64,000 bases of DNA from Bradyrhizobium sp. CCBAU 53340 (GCF_015291645.1 NZ_CP030055.1:7006001-7070000), one strand, 5' to 3'; shown: positions 35,461 through 44,434, counted from the first letter of the stretch. Notes: generated from the letters alone by a model not told the origin. Numbers and translations: made by a program.

Positions 35461-36696
35461 ATGCGTGTCACCGGCAGACTGCTGTTCGTATTGATCGCCG
35501 CGCTCGCCTCGCTGGGGGCGATGTCGCAGCAGCGTTCGGATCAACCCGATTCCGACTCAAAGTCCGACTCGGAAATCCGCATCGGCAACATCGTGCCCTA
35601 TTCGGGATCGCTGTCGGAATTCGGCGCGATCGGCAAGGCGGAAGCCGCCTATTTCGACATGATCAACGATCGCGGCGGCATCAACGGCCGCAAGGTGCGC
35701 TTCATCACCCGGGACGACAATTCCGATCCCGCGACCGCGCTGGAGCTGACCCGCAATCTCGTCGAGAAGGACGACGTTGACCTGATGTTCGGCTCGTTCG
35801 GCACACCCGGCAATCTCGCCACGCGCCGGTACCTGAACGAGAAGAAGATCCCGCAGCTGTTCGTCGCCTCCGGCGACGAGGAGCTGAGCCAGGCCGGGGC
35901 GTTCCCCTGGACCATGGGCTGGCAGCCGCCGTTCCGCTCGGAGGGGCGCATCTACGCCAACTACATCCAGGCCTATTATCCCCGGAAGAAGATCGTGGTG
36001 CTCTGGCAGAACGACCAGTTTGGCCAGATGCTCTACAAAGGCATCCGGGAAGGGCTCGGCGATCTCAACCGTCATGTCCTCGTCGACGTCGCCTTCGACA
36101 TCTCGGACCAGCATCTCGAAGGCCACGTCTCGATCCTCAAGCGCGCGGGGGCGGACATCTTCGTCTTTCTCGGCGTGCCGTCGACCGCGGCCAAGGTGAT
36201 CCAGCTCGCCGCGTCGCTGAACTGGCACCCGGTCTTCATCGTCAACGATGCCTCCGCCTCGATCGCCAATGCGATGGCGCCCGCGGGGCTGGAGAATTCG
36301 GCCGGCGTGATCTCGGCGGCGTTCCTGAAGGACCCGAGCGATCCCGCATGGAAGGACGATCCTGCCATGAAGGACTGGTTCGCCTTCATGGACAAGTACC
36401 ACCGGGTCGAAAGCACCAACAACAGCGCAGCGCTCTATGGCTACGCCGCGGCCGAGGCGCTGACCAAGGTGCTGAGACAGTGCGGTGACGATTTCTCGCA
36501 CGACAACATCATGCGCCAGGCGGCATCGCTGCGGGACTATCACCCCTCGGTCGCGCTGCCCAATATCCGGATGAACACCTCGCCCGACAGCTATCTGCCG
36601 ATCAAGCAGATGCGGCTGGTGCAATTCGACGGGCGGTCGTGGCAACCGTTCGGGGCGGTGATCGAGACGGCGTTTACGGAAGGTGCGACGAGATAG
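35461..36696 (+). CDS. Branched-chain-amino-acid-type periplasmic binding protein
   Basis: Family-5/LivJ-like ABC substrate-binding protein, 411 residues. Signal peptide RVTGRLLFVLIAALASLGAMS, then IRIGNIVPYSGSLSEFGAIGKAEAAYFDMIN (given in part) and RKVRFITRDDNSDPATALELTRNLV, the classic start of the fold, and MFGSFGTPGNLATRRYLNEKKIP. No permease or ATPase gene is adjacent, so it is an orphan receptor that must dock on a transporter elsewhere. The ligand could be an amino acid, amide or aromatic acid. Confidence 0.9.
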   Translation: MRVTGRLLFVLIAALASLGAMSQQRSDQPDSDSKSDSEIRIGNIVPYSGSLSEFGAIGKAEAAYFDMINDRGGINGRKVRFITRDDNSDPATALELTRNLVEKDDVDLMFGSFGTPGNLATRRYLNEKKIPQLFVASGDEELSQAGAFPWTMGWQPPFRSEGRIYANYIQAYYPRKKIVVLWQNDQFGQMLYKGIREGLGDLNRHVLVDVAFDISDQHLEGHVSILKRAGADIFVFLGVPSTAAKVIQLAASLNWHPVFIVNDASASIANAMAPAGLENSAGVISAAFLKDPSDPAWKDDPAMKDWFAFMDKYHRVESTNNSAALYGYAAAEALTKVLRQCGDDFSHDNIMRQAASLRDYHPSVALPNIRMNTSPDSYLPIKQMRLVQFDGRSWQPFGAVIETAFTEGATR

Positions 36697-36703
36697 GCAT
36701 TTC

Positions 36704-36789
36704 CGTCATGGCCGGGCTTGTCCCGGCCACCCACGCCTTTCCTCGCGGCACAAAGAACGTGGATGCCCGGGACAAGCTCGGGCATGACG
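36704..36789. repeat. Palindromic intergenic repeat, family D
   Basis: CGTCATGGCCGGGCTTGTCC at the left, pairing with the right-hand GGGACAAGCTCGGGCATGACG (given in part). It lies between convergent genes. Confidence 0.75.
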
Positions 36790-36805
36790 ATTTCCTTTGG
36801 ATGCC

Positions 36806-37003
36806 TCACGCAGGCTTCAGCGACGCCGATGCGCTTTCCAGCAGCGAGCGCACGCGCGCCGCATCGCCCGACTTCACCACGGCCGGATCGAGGTACAGCT
36901 CCAGCCCCGGCGCGCGCTCGGTGATGACGCCGCTCTTCTCCGCTGCCGCATCGCTCAGCGCATCGACCGAATAGAGAATGACCTCGCGGCTGATGCCCTT
37001 CAT
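36806..37003 (-). CDS. Small hypothetical protein
   Basis: 65 residues, MKGISREVILYSVDALSDAA at the N-terminus, helical and acidic, ending VRSLLESASASLKPA. It starts with ATG but has only a weak ribosome-binding site. It is divergent from the enolase-superfamily gene across a 102-base gap. No family recognised; it could be a chance frame, though residue composition is protein-like. Confidence 0.5.
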   Translation of the reverse strand: MKGISREVILYSVDALSDAAAEKSGVITERAPGLELYLDPAVVKSGDAARVRSLLESASASLKPA

Positions 37004-37105
37004 CGTGATCGCCGGTCTGGTCAAACGTCTTTTCGTTTCACGACGAATGTTTAAGATCGATCTCAACCTGCATTGACAATCCGGACCGAGGCCAGAGCCG
37101 ACACC

Positions 37106-38197
37106 ATGACCGACACCATCCGCATCATCAGCTTCAACGCGCGCCCCGTGATCGTGCCGATGAACCTGCCGCTTCTGACCTCGACCGGGGCGGTGGCCAA
37201 GGCGCCGCTGGTGCTGATCGACTGCGAGACCGACCAGGGCGCGGCCGGACACGCCTATCTGTTCTCGATCACGCCGGCGGCCTTGAGGCCGCTGACCGCC
37301 ATGGTCGCGGAAATGTCCGACCTGCTCAAAGGCGACGAATTGCTGCCGTTCGAGATCGAGCGCAAGCTGACCCGGCACTTCACCCTGCTCGGGCTCGCCG
37401 GCCTGCAACGGCTGGCGCAATCGGGCATCGACATGGCGGCCTGGGACGCACTGGCCCGCAGCAAAGGCCTGCCGCTCGCCCGAGCGCTTGGCGGCGCACC
37501 GAAGCCGGTCAAGGCCTACAATTCGAAGGGGCTTGGCATCATGCCGGCGGGCGCTGCTGTGGACGAGGCCCACAAGCTGCTGGCCGAGGGCTTTCACGCC
37601 GCCAAGATCCGCGTCGGCCGCCCCGACGCGCGGGACGACCTCGCCGTGGTGCGCGCGGTGCGCAAGGCCGTCGGCGACGAAGTGACGCTGATGTGCGACT
37701 ACAACCAGGCGCTGACGGTGACGGAGGCGATCCGCCGCGGCGAGATGCTCGACGACGAGGGGCTGAGCTGGATCGAGGAGCCGATCCGCCACGACGACTA
37801 CGCCGGCTGTGCCCGCATCGCGGATGCACTGCGCACGCCGGTCCAGATCGGCGAGAATTTCGACAGCGCGTTTTCGATGCAGGCGGCGCTGTCGGCGGAG
37901 GCGTGCGACTACGTGATGCCCGACGTGCAGCGCATCGGCGGCGTCACCGGCTGGCTCCGCGCCGCATCGCTCGCCCACGCCGCCGGGATCGAGACGTCGA
38001 CGCATCTGTTCTCGGAGGTCAGCGCGCATCTGCTCTGCGTGACGCCGTCAGCACATTGGCTGGAATTTGTCGACTGGGCAGACGCGGTGCTGACAACCCG
38101 GCTGAAGATCAAGGACGGCTTTGCACAGCCGAATGAGACGCCGGGCAACGGCCTTGAATGGGACGAGGCGGCGGTGAGGAAATATGCCGCGAGCTGA
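37106..38197 (+). CDS. Mandelate-racemase-like enolase superfamily enzyme
   Basis: 363 residues; capping domain then modified TIM barrel. Metal ligands are seen in MCDYNQ (Asp), WIEEPI (Glu) and QIGENF (Glu). The general-base histidine is in ETSTHLFSEV. The usual second-strand K-x-K reads K-I-R (HAAKIRVGRP), so the second lysine is arginine. This points to a dehydratase- or racemase-like member rather than mandelate racemase itself. Substrate, probably a hydroxy acid, unknown. Confidence 0.9.
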   Translation: MTDTIRIISFNARPVIVPMNLPLLTSTGAVAKAPLVLIDCETDQGAAGHAYLFSITPAALRPLTAMVAEMSDLLKGDELLPFEIERKLTRHFTLLGLAGLQRLAQSGIDMAAWDALARSKGLPLARALGGAPKPVKAYNSKGLGIMPAGAAVDEAHKLLAEGFHAAKIRVGRPDARDDLAVVRAVRKAVGDEVTLMCDYNQALTVTEAIRRGEMLDDEGLSWIEEPIRHDDYAGCARIADALRTPVQIGENFDSAFSMQAALSAEACDYVMPDVQRIGGVTGWLRAASLAHAAGIETSTHLFSEVSAHLLCVTPSAHWLEFVDWADAVLTTRLKIKDGFAQPNETPGNGLEWDEAAVRKYAAS

Positions 38198-38203
38198 GCC
38201 CGG

Positions 38204-39094
38204 CTAGGCTGGCGCGAGGGAAAAACCGGGCTGGCCGCGGACGAAGCCATTGGCAAAGGCGACACCAGGATAAAGCGCCGACAGGCGGCCGCTGGCATCT
38301 TCGGCTGAACCACGCCCGTCGAGCACATCGCGAAAGGTTCTGGCGACCGCGACCATGTCGCAATCCTGCGGCGACAGGCGTAGCGAGCCGATGCCGGCCG
38401 CGCGCAAGCCCGCGATGTCGCCGATGAGATTGGTGCAGGCATGCGACAAGGTCTGAACGCCGTTGATCGTCAGGAAATCCTGCTGGTCGAGCGTCTTCAG
38501 CGCGAGCCCGTCCGGGTCCTTTTCGCAGACGAAGCGGCAATTGTCCTTGGAGAGCTTGTGCAGCCGCGCATGGTAGCAGCGCCCCGCGATCGCCAGCGGC
38601 ACCCGGCCGAAGGCGAACATTTCGATCAAGGCCTGAGGGACCGCCGCCGCGATCACCGCCGCTGACGAGAGCGGCAATTCGGGCGGCAGGCAGATTCGCG
38701 TGGCGCCTTGCTGGACGTGAAAGGCCGCGCTCGCCTCGTTATAGATGTTGACGTAAGGGCCGATCGCATGCGGCCGGCCCTTGATCGACCGGAGGCAGGT
38801 CAGATCGTTGACCTCGACCAAGGCGCCGTCAGTCGCACAGAGCTCTTCGGTCTGGCGCCGCTCACGGCGGAGCGACACCAGGATCAGCGAACCGATCAGC
38901 ACCTGCTTGCCGGCCCGCTCGAGGCGTTCGAGCACGTCAGGCAGATGCTCCGCAAAAAATGGAGCGCGTTTCGAGCATACGATCTCGCCCACGGACACGA
39001 CGTCAACCGGCGCCTCGTCGGCGATCCGGAAATAGAAGTCGCGCCAGCGTTCCGGCGCCCAATTGTAGAGCACCGGTCCGAGACTAAACTGCAT
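38204..39094 (-). CDS. ubiV: Oxygen-independent ubiquinone hydroxylation protein UbiV
   Basis: U32-peptidase-like iron-sulfur protein, 296 residues. With UbiU it hydroxylates the ubiquinone ring without oxygen. The N-terminus MQFSLGPVLYNW matches UbiV of E. coli, so I start there (AAGGA site) rather than at the ATG 15 bases upstream. The four [4Fe-4S] cysteines are present: C40 in GEIVCSKR, and C173, C186, C190 in RCYHARLHKLSKDNCRFVC, the C-x12-C-x3-C pattern of the family. Lies 30 bases after ubiU. Confidence 0.93.
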   Translation of the reverse strand: MQFSLGPVLYNWAPERWRDFYFRIADEAPVDVVSVGEIVCSKRAPFFAEHLPDVLERLERAGKQVLIGSLILVSLRRERRQTEELCATDGALVEVNDLTCLRSIKGRPHAIGPYVNIYNEASAAFHVQQGATRICLPPELPLSSAAVIAAAVPQALIEMFAFGRVPLAIAGRCYHARLHKLSKDNCRFVCEKDPDGLALKTLDQQDFLTINGVQTLSHACTNLIGDIAGLRAAGIGSLRLSPQDCDMVAVARTFRDVLDGRGSAEDASGRLSALYPGVAFANGFVRGQPGFSLAPA

Positions 39095-39124
39095 CGGATG
39101 TTCCTTCATTCGTGGCCTGCATCG

Positions 39125-40105
39125 TCAGCGCCATGTCTTGCGATAGGCGCCGAGCGTCGAGGCCTGGCCTTCGGTGAACGGCTTCAGGCTGACGATGTCG
39201 GCTTCGCTGCCATCCTCCAGCGTATCGAGCGCGCGGCGGAAGTGACGGACCACGCTCTCGATATAGGCGCGTCCGCGCTGCCGCCCCTCGATCTTCAGTG
39301 CGGCGACGCCCGCGCTGCGCAATCCGCTCAGCAGCGTCGTGGCGTCGAGACTGACGGGGTCCTCGAAGATGTAGCCATCGCCAAGCGCGGTGGAGAACCG
39401 GCCCTTGCACAGGGTCGGATAGCCCGCGGCCTCCTGCGGGGCGAAGCGGTTGATGGTGAAGCCGCCGAGCCGTGACGTGGTTCCCTTTGCGGTCTCCTCA
39501 TAGGCGACGTGGCTCGCCGGCGAGCAGACGCCCTGCATGTTCGGCGATTTTCCGGTGGCATAGGACGACAGCGAGCAGCGCCCTTCGGCCATCACGCAGA
39601 GGCCGCCGAACACGAAGACTTCGGTCTCGCAGGCCGTCTCGCGGATGATCTCGGCGATCTCCGCGACACTGAGCACGCGCGGCAGCACGACGCGGCGTGC
39701 TCCGAACGTCTCGACATAGAAGGCGATGGCATCGGGATTGGCGGCCGCCGCCTGCACCGAGACATGCAGCCGCTGGTTCGGATGGCGCCGCGCGACATAA
39801 TCCATCAGCCCGATATCGGCGACGATCAGCGCATCGGCGCCTGCCTCGACGGCGTCATCGACGGCACGCTGCCAGAGCGCGGTGGCCGAGGCGCGCGGAA
39901 AGGTGTTGATGGCGACGAGGACGCGCGCGCCGCGGCCGTGGGCGAACGCGATACCCTGGCGCAGCTCGTCGCGGCTGAAATTCAGTCCGGGGAAATTGCG
40001 CGCATTGGTTTCGTCATTGAAGCCGCAATAGACCGCGTCCGCGCCGGCGTCGATGGCGCTCCGCAGCGCAGCCGGCGTCCCGGCGGGACAGATCAGCTCC
40101 ATCAC
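39125..40105 (-). CDS. ubiU: Oxygen-independent ubiquinone hydroxylation protein UbiU
   Basis: U32-family protein, 326 residues, partner of UbiV. Cluster cysteines: C170 and C177 in GGLCVMAEGRCSLSSY, C194 in MQGVCSP and C233 in YPTLCKGRF, each one position from the published E. coli residues. The N-terminus ELICPAGTPAALRSAIDAGADAVYCGF (given in part) is standard. It overlaps ubiT by four bases (ATGA), so the ubiTUV genes form a tight operon. Confidence 0.95.
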   Translation of the reverse strand: MMELICPAGTPAALRSAIDAGADAVYCGFNDETNARNFPGLNFSRDELRQGIAFAHGRGARVLVAINTFPRASATALWQRAVDDAVEAGADALIVADIGLMDYVARRHPNQRLHVSVQAAAANPDAIAFYVETFGARRVVLPRVLSVAEIAEIIRETACETEVFVFGGLCVMAEGRCSLSSYATGKSPNMQGVCSPASHVAYEETAKGTTSRLGGFTINRFAPQEAAGYPTLCKGRFSTALGDGYIFEDPVSLDATTLLSGLRSAGVAALKIEGRQRGRAYIESVVRHFRRALDTLEDGSEADIVSLKPFTEGQASTLGAYRKTWR

Positions 40106-40635
40106 CTCTGCTCCCCTGGCGAGCTGGTCAGCCTGTCCCGCGCGAATTCGAACGAGCGCCTGGCCAGCTCGCCCAGCGGACCAAACAAGCAGACCAGCTC
40201 TTCGGCGAGATCGATCCCGGCATCGTCGATGGCGTTGCGCAACGCGAGCACCGCCTCCATGTCGCCCTCGATTGCGAGCTGGCGCGAGAACATCAGCGCA
40301 TCGCCGTCCACCCTGCCCTCGACCAGGGCGAGCAAATTCGCGAGCGAGGCGGAGACCCGGGCGTCAAGGGTCTGCGGCAGCTCACGCACCGCCGAAAGTC
40401 GCGGCGGAGCGGCCTCGACAATGAACGCAAACGGCAGATCTACCGGCTTGATCCCGAACCGGGCGCGGCGATGTTCGCCGAGCCTGTCGAGCAGGCCGGG
40501 ATTGCGCCTGAGAATGCGTTGCAGGAAGCCGCTGAGAACGAGTTGCAGCGGCAACAGCGGCAAGGGACGGATCGCGAGGGCGAGAAGCGGCGGAATTGTC
40601 GGCAAGGGGCCGGATGCAGCGGACGAATGACTCAT
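40102..40635 (-). CDS. ubiT: SCP2-domain lipid-binding protein UbiT
   Basis: 177 residues with an SCP2-like domain in the centre and C-terminus (LPFAFIVEAAPPRLSAVREL, DALMFSRQLAIEGDMEAVLALRNAID given in part, the family-typical stretch). UbiT is the accessory factor of the anaerobic pathway and is thought to bind the lipid intermediate, as UbiJ does in the aerobic one. The ATG at 40635 is preferred because upstream sequence up to 40740 overlaps the divergent promoter. First gene of ubiTUV. Confidence 0.9.
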   Translation of the reverse strand: MSHSSAASGPLPTIPPLLALAIRPLPLLPLQLVLSGFLQRILRRNPGLLDRLGEHRRARFGIKPVDLPFAFIVEAAPPRLSAVRELPQTLDARVSASLANLLALVEGRVDGDALMFSRQLAIEGDMEAVLALRNAIDDAGIDLAEELVCLFGPLGELARRSFEFARDRLTSSPGEQR

Positions 40636-40668
40636 TGCGCCATCTGAGCCATTTGCGCGCCGATGTAT

Positions 40669-40682
40669 TTGACCGGGAACAA
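40669..40682. promoter_or_regulatory. Candidate FixK/FNR-type box between ubiT and ubiD
   Basis: TTGACCGGGAACAA: fits TTG-N8-CAA, with one mismatch (A for T/G) to the FixK2 consensus TTG(A/C)-N6-(T/G)CAA. It lies 34 bases upstream of ubiT and 52 upstream of ubiD, a suitable place for an oxygen-responsive activator. Confidence 0.45.
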
Positions 40683-40734
40683 GGAAGACCAAAATCGCGC
40701 CGGCTAGCTTCCGCCTTTTCCGGAGTCTGCCCGC

Positions 40735-42252
40735 TTGCAACGTGACGTTCCGCGCTTTCGCGATCTATCCGACTTCGTGCGCTTCCTCGAAGGCAAGGGC
40801 CAGCTGCGACGCATTCGCGAGCCGGTCTCCGTGGTTCACGAGATCACCGAGATCCACCGCCGCGTCATCGGCGAGAACGGCCCTGCATTATTGTTCGAAC
40901 GGCCGGTCAAGGCCGACGGTCGTCCATCCGGCGTGCCGCTCCTGACCAATCTGTTCGGCACGGTGGAGCGAACCGCGTGGGGCATGGGCATCACGCCTGA
41001 CAGGCTCGACGAGCTCGGCGCGATGATGGCCGAGCTGCGCGCGCCGCGGCCTCCGCACGGCATGCGTGATGCCTGGCACAAGCTGCCGCTGGCCCGCGCC
41101 GCGCTTGCGACCCGGCCACGGTCACGTGTCGCCGCGCCGGTTCAGGATCGCGCCGCCATGGGTGAGGACATCGACCTTGCCAGATTGCCGGCGCAGATCT
41201 GCTGGCCGGGCGAGCCCGCGCCGCTGATCACCTGGCCCCTGGTGATCACGACACCACCTGAAACGGCGGCAGGGGAGCAGAAGGAGAATGTCGGCGTCTA
41301 CCGCATGCAGATCCTTGGCCGCAACCGCGCCATCATCCGCTGGCTCGCCCATCGCGGCGGCGCCCGGCACCATCAGCAATGGAAGGCACTCGGGCGCGAC
41401 ATGCCGGTGGCGATCGTCATCGGCGCCGATCCCGCGACCATTCTCGCCGCCGTGCTGCCGTTGCCCGAGACCATCTCCGAAATGCGCTTCGCCGGCATCT
41501 TGCGCGGCGAGCGTCCCGAGCTGACGCCATGCCTCACCGTGCCGGTCGAAATCCCCGCCGCGGCCGAGATCGTCATCGAAGGCTTCGTCTCGGCCACCGA
41601 GACCGCCGCCGAGGGGCCCTATGGCGACCACACCGGCTACTACAATTCGGTCGAGCAGTTTCCGGTGCTCAAGGTCACCGCGATCACCTCGCGGCAACAG
41701 CCGATCTACCTGTCGACCTTCACCGGCCGCGCGCCGGACGAGCCGTCGCGGATCGGCGAAGCCCTGAACCAATTGTTCGTGCCGCTGATCAAGCAGCAGT
41801 TCCCCGAGGTGACCGATTGCTGGCTGCCGCCCGAGACGTGCTCCTACCGTATCGCGATCGCGTCGATCAAGAAGCGCTATCCCGGCCAGGCGCGGCGGCT
41901 GATGCTCGGCCTGTGGTCGATGCTGCCGCAGTTCAGCTACACCAAACTCCTGATCGTGGTCGATGACGACATCAACATCCGCGACTGGCGCGAGGTGATG
42001 TGGGCCGTCGCGACACGGAGCGACAGCTCGCGCGATCTCGTCACGCTCTCCGACACGCCGATCGACTATCTCGACTTCGCCTCGCCGAAATCCGGGCTCG
42101 GCGGCAAGCTCGGGATCGATGCGACGACGAAGATCCCCCCTGAAACGGATCGAGCGTGGGGCGCACCGCTGGCGATGGACCCTGCCGTGATCGCCAGGGT
42201 CGATGCGCTATGGCCCGCGCTCGGGCTCGGCGGGATACGAGAGCCGGCATGA
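40735..42252 (+). CDS. ubiD: UbiD-family (prenylated-FMN) decarboxylase
   Basis: 505 residues, the usual UbiD length. It removes the carboxylate from the polyprenyl-hydroxybenzoate ring using prenylated FMN. Features: FRDLSDFVRFLEGKGQLRRI at the N-terminus, NVGVYRMQILGRNRAIIRW, the EGPYGDHTGYYN active-site segment with its acidic residues, and DWREVMWAVATR. The start is TTG, after GGAG at 40722; no ATG fits. It overlaps ubiX by four bases. Other UbiD enzymes act on other aromatics, but the context argues for ubiquinone. Confidence 0.93.
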   Translation: MQRDVPRFRDLSDFVRFLEGKGQLRRIREPVSVVHEITEIHRRVIGENGPALLFERPVKADGRPSGVPLLTNLFGTVERTAWGMGITPDRLDELGAMMAELRAPRPPHGMRDAWHKLPLARAALATRPRSRVAAPVQDRAAMGEDIDLARLPAQICWPGEPAPLITWPLVITTPPETAAGEQKENVGVYRMQILGRNRAIIRWLAHRGGARHHQQWKALGRDMPVAIVIGADPATILAAVLPLPETISEMRFAGILRGERPELTPCLTVPVEIPAAAEIVIEGFVSATETAAEGPYGDHTGYYNSVEQFPVLKVTAITSRQQPIYLSTFTGRAPDEPSRIGEALNQLFVPLIKQQFPEVTDCWLPPETCSYRIAIASIKKRYPGQARRLMLGLWSMLPQFSYTKLLIVVDDDINIRDWREVMWAVATRSDSSRDLVTLSDTPIDYLDFASPKSGLGGKLGIDATTKIPPETDRAWGAPLAMDPAVIARVDALWPALGLGGIREPA

Positions 42253-42833
42253 GCCAGCGGCACGGCGTGATCGTCGGCATCAGCGGCGCCTCGGGCGCGG
42301 CGATCGGGATGCGGATCGTCGAGCGGCTGGCGGAGAATCCGCGCTGCGCGGTGCATCTGGTGATCTCGCCGGCAGCCGAGCGGACGCTGACCGAAGAGGT
42401 CGGCGCCGATGCGCTGCCGCGGCTGCGCGCCCTTGCCTTCCGCAATCATGCGGCGTCGGACATCGGCGCCAGCATCGCCAGCGGCTCGTTTCCGGTCAGC
42501 GGCATGATCGTGGCGCCGTGCTCGATCCGGACATTGTCGGCCATCGCCTGGGGACAGCTCGACAATCTACTGGTCCGCGCCGCCGACGTGCAGCTCAAGG
42601 AGCGGCGGCGCCTGGTGCTTTTGGTGCGTGAGAGCCCGCTGCATCTCGGACACTTACGCGCGATGACCCAGGCCACCGAGATCGGCGCGATCATCGCCCC
42701 GCCGCTGCCGGCCTTCTATCTGAAGCCGCAATCGCTGGCCGAGATCATCGACCAGATCGCCTGCCGTGCGATCAATCTGCTGGGCCTGCCCGACATCAAG
42801 GCGCCGGCCCTGCAATGGCACGGCGAAACCTGA
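42249..42833 (+). CDS. ubiX: Flavin prenyltransferase UbiX
   Basis: 194 residues. It joins a dimethylallyl group to FMN to make the UbiD cofactor. The FMN-binding N-terminus GVIVGISGASGAAIGMRIVE, the PCSIRTLSAIAWG segment and the C-terminal LVRESPLHLGHLRAM are typical. The ATG overlaps the ubiD stop codon (ATGA), so supply of enzyme and cofactor is coupled. Confidence 0.95.
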   Translation: MSQRHGVIVGISGASGAAIGMRIVERLAENPRCAVHLVISPAAERTLTEEVGADALPRLRALAFRNHAASDIGASIASGSFPVSGMIVAPCSIRTLSAIAWGQLDNLLVRAADVQLKERRRLVLLVRESPLHLGHLRAMTQATEIGAIIAPPLPAFYLKPQSLAEIIDQIACRAINLLGLPDIKAPALQWHGET

Positions 42834-42836
42834 GCA

Positions 42837-44264
42837 TCAGCGCACGGCGGCGTGGAGGTCCATGGTCTCCAGCAGGCTGTTTTGGCGCCAGTCGATAAAG
42901 ACGTCCTTGAGGCGGCTGATCTCGCCGGCGTGCTCGGAGACACCCCAGAGATTTCGCTGCTCGAGCGGATCGCTCGCGAGATCAAACAGCTGCCCGTCCG
43001 CGGCGCCGTGAATGAACACGACCTTCCAACGGTCGTCCCGCACCATCGTGATCAGCCGCGCGCCGGTCATGGCGACGTCGCCGGCCTGCTCGGAGAACAC
43101 GACGTCACGACCGCTCCATTCCTCGCCCTTCAACGCCGGGAGCAGGCTGCGCGCCTGGAACGGCTTTGGATGCTGCGCGCCGGCGAGATCGAGGATCGTC
43201 GCGCCCAAATCGAACAACTGGCATTTTCCACGAATGCGGCGTCCACCGGAAAACAGCCCTGGCGACCAGAACAGCAGCGGGATGCGCGTGACGGGCTCGT
43301 ACATCGACCATTTCTGGCTGAGGCCGTGCTCGCCGAGATTGTCGCCATGGTCCGACATGAAGATGACGACGCAATTGTCCAGGTACCCCTTGTCTTCCAA
43401 CGTCGTCAGCAGGCGGCCGATCTGCTCGTCGATCATCGTGACGTTGGCGTAGTAATGCGCGCGCAGGCGTCGCATTTCCTCATGCGTCGGCGCGAGCTTC
43501 CATGACACCGCGTCGTGGTCGACCTCGGTGTCATGACGGCGCTTCTCCTTGAGGTACGCCGGCAGGCCCTCGATCTCGGCCTCGGTCGGTTGCGGCACCG
43601 GAAGGTCGTTACGGGCGAGGTAGTGCTCGAGATATTCCGGCAGCGGGTCATAGGGCGGATGCGGGCCAGGCAGGCCGATCTGCATGAACAGCGCCTCCGG
43701 CCTGGGCCGCGTCTGGAGCCACCACATCGCGGTCTCCGCGACGAAGATGTCCGGATGCAGCGATTTCGGCATCTCCCAGGTGAAGGCCCCCATGCGGTCG
43801 CCATAGTCGGGCAGGCTGCGATAGCCGGCACGCGAGGGCTTGTTCAGCTTGTGTGCGGCAAAGGCTTTATCGAGTTCATCGGCGAACCAGCGGCCCTCGA
43901 AGAAGCGGTCCTTGTTCTCGACCACGAAACGCTCGTGGAAACCGGCCTTCGCGTCATAGGGGATGGTGTGCATCTTGCCGACATTGACGCAGTGATAGCC
44001 GGCCTCCCCCAGTTTGCTGACCCAGGTCTTCTGCCAGTGCTGTCCGTTCTTCAATACGCCCGAGGCGTGCGGATAGAGGCCGGAGAACAGCGCCGCGCGC
44101 GAGGGCACGCAGCTCGGCGCGTTGATGAAGCAATTGTCGAAATACACCCCCTCGCGCACCAGGCGGTCGAGATTGGGCGTCTTCATATAGGGATGCCCCG
44201 TCGCCGCGATCGTGTCGAACCGTTGCTGGTCGGTCATGACCAGGATGATGTGGGGCTTTGTCAA
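42837..44264 (-). CDS. Sulfatase-family hydrolase
   Basis: 475 residues of the alkaline-phosphatase superfamily. Metal-binding start ILVMTDQQRFDT, formylglycine motif C52-V-P-S-R in NAPSCVPSRAALFSG, and the second metal site in FMSDHGDNLGEH. No signal peptide, so it acts in the cytosol, like choline sulfatase and phosphonate monoester hydrolases. The start is TTG with an AAGG site. It faces a GntR gene and a sugar-type importer, which probably brings in its substrate. It ends 3 bases from ubiX. Confidence 0.9.
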   Translation of the reverse strand: MTKPHIILVMTDQQRFDTIAATGHPYMKTPNLDRLVREGVYFDNCFINAPSCVPSRAALFSGLYPHASGVLKNGQHWQKTWVSKLGEAGYHCVNVGKMHTIPYDAKAGFHERFVVENKDRFFEGRWFADELDKAFAAHKLNKPSRAGYRSLPDYGDRMGAFTWEMPKSLHPDIFVAETAMWWLQTRPRPEALFMQIGLPGPHPPYDPLPEYLEHYLARNDLPVPQPTEAEIEGLPAYLKEKRRHDTEVDHDAVSWKLAPTHEEMRRLRAHYYANVTMIDEQIGRLLTTLEDKGYLDNCVVIFMSDHGDNLGEHGLSQKWSMYEPVTRIPLLFWSPGLFSGGRRIRGKCQLFDLGATILDLAGAQHPKPFQARSLLPALKGEEWSGRDVVFSEQAGDVAMTGARLITMVRDDRWKVVFIHGAADGQLFDLASDPLEQRNLWGVSEHAGEISRLKDVFIDWRQNSLLETMDLHAAVR

Positions 44265-44303
44265 GGTTGCCTTGTCCTGCGCGGTGTCGAGTCAATAGAA
44301 AAT

Positions 44304-44314
44304 ATGTCTGACAT
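44304..44314. promoter_or_regulatory. Candidate GntR operator
   Basis: ATGTCTGACAT, a palindrome of 5-base arms around a central T, in the divergent gap between the sulfatase and GntR genes. A half-site-like CAGACAT recurs near 44403. FadR-type regulators bind short palindromes of this kind. Confidence 0.45.
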
Positions 44315-44434
44315 AATAATTCTTGTCAAACCAGGGTAGATTTGATTATCTGGATATGGCGGCGGGATTTATCGCGTGCATCCGCCAACGCCTGCAATAA
44401 ATCAGACATTTTGTTCAAGAAATCCGGGATCGCC

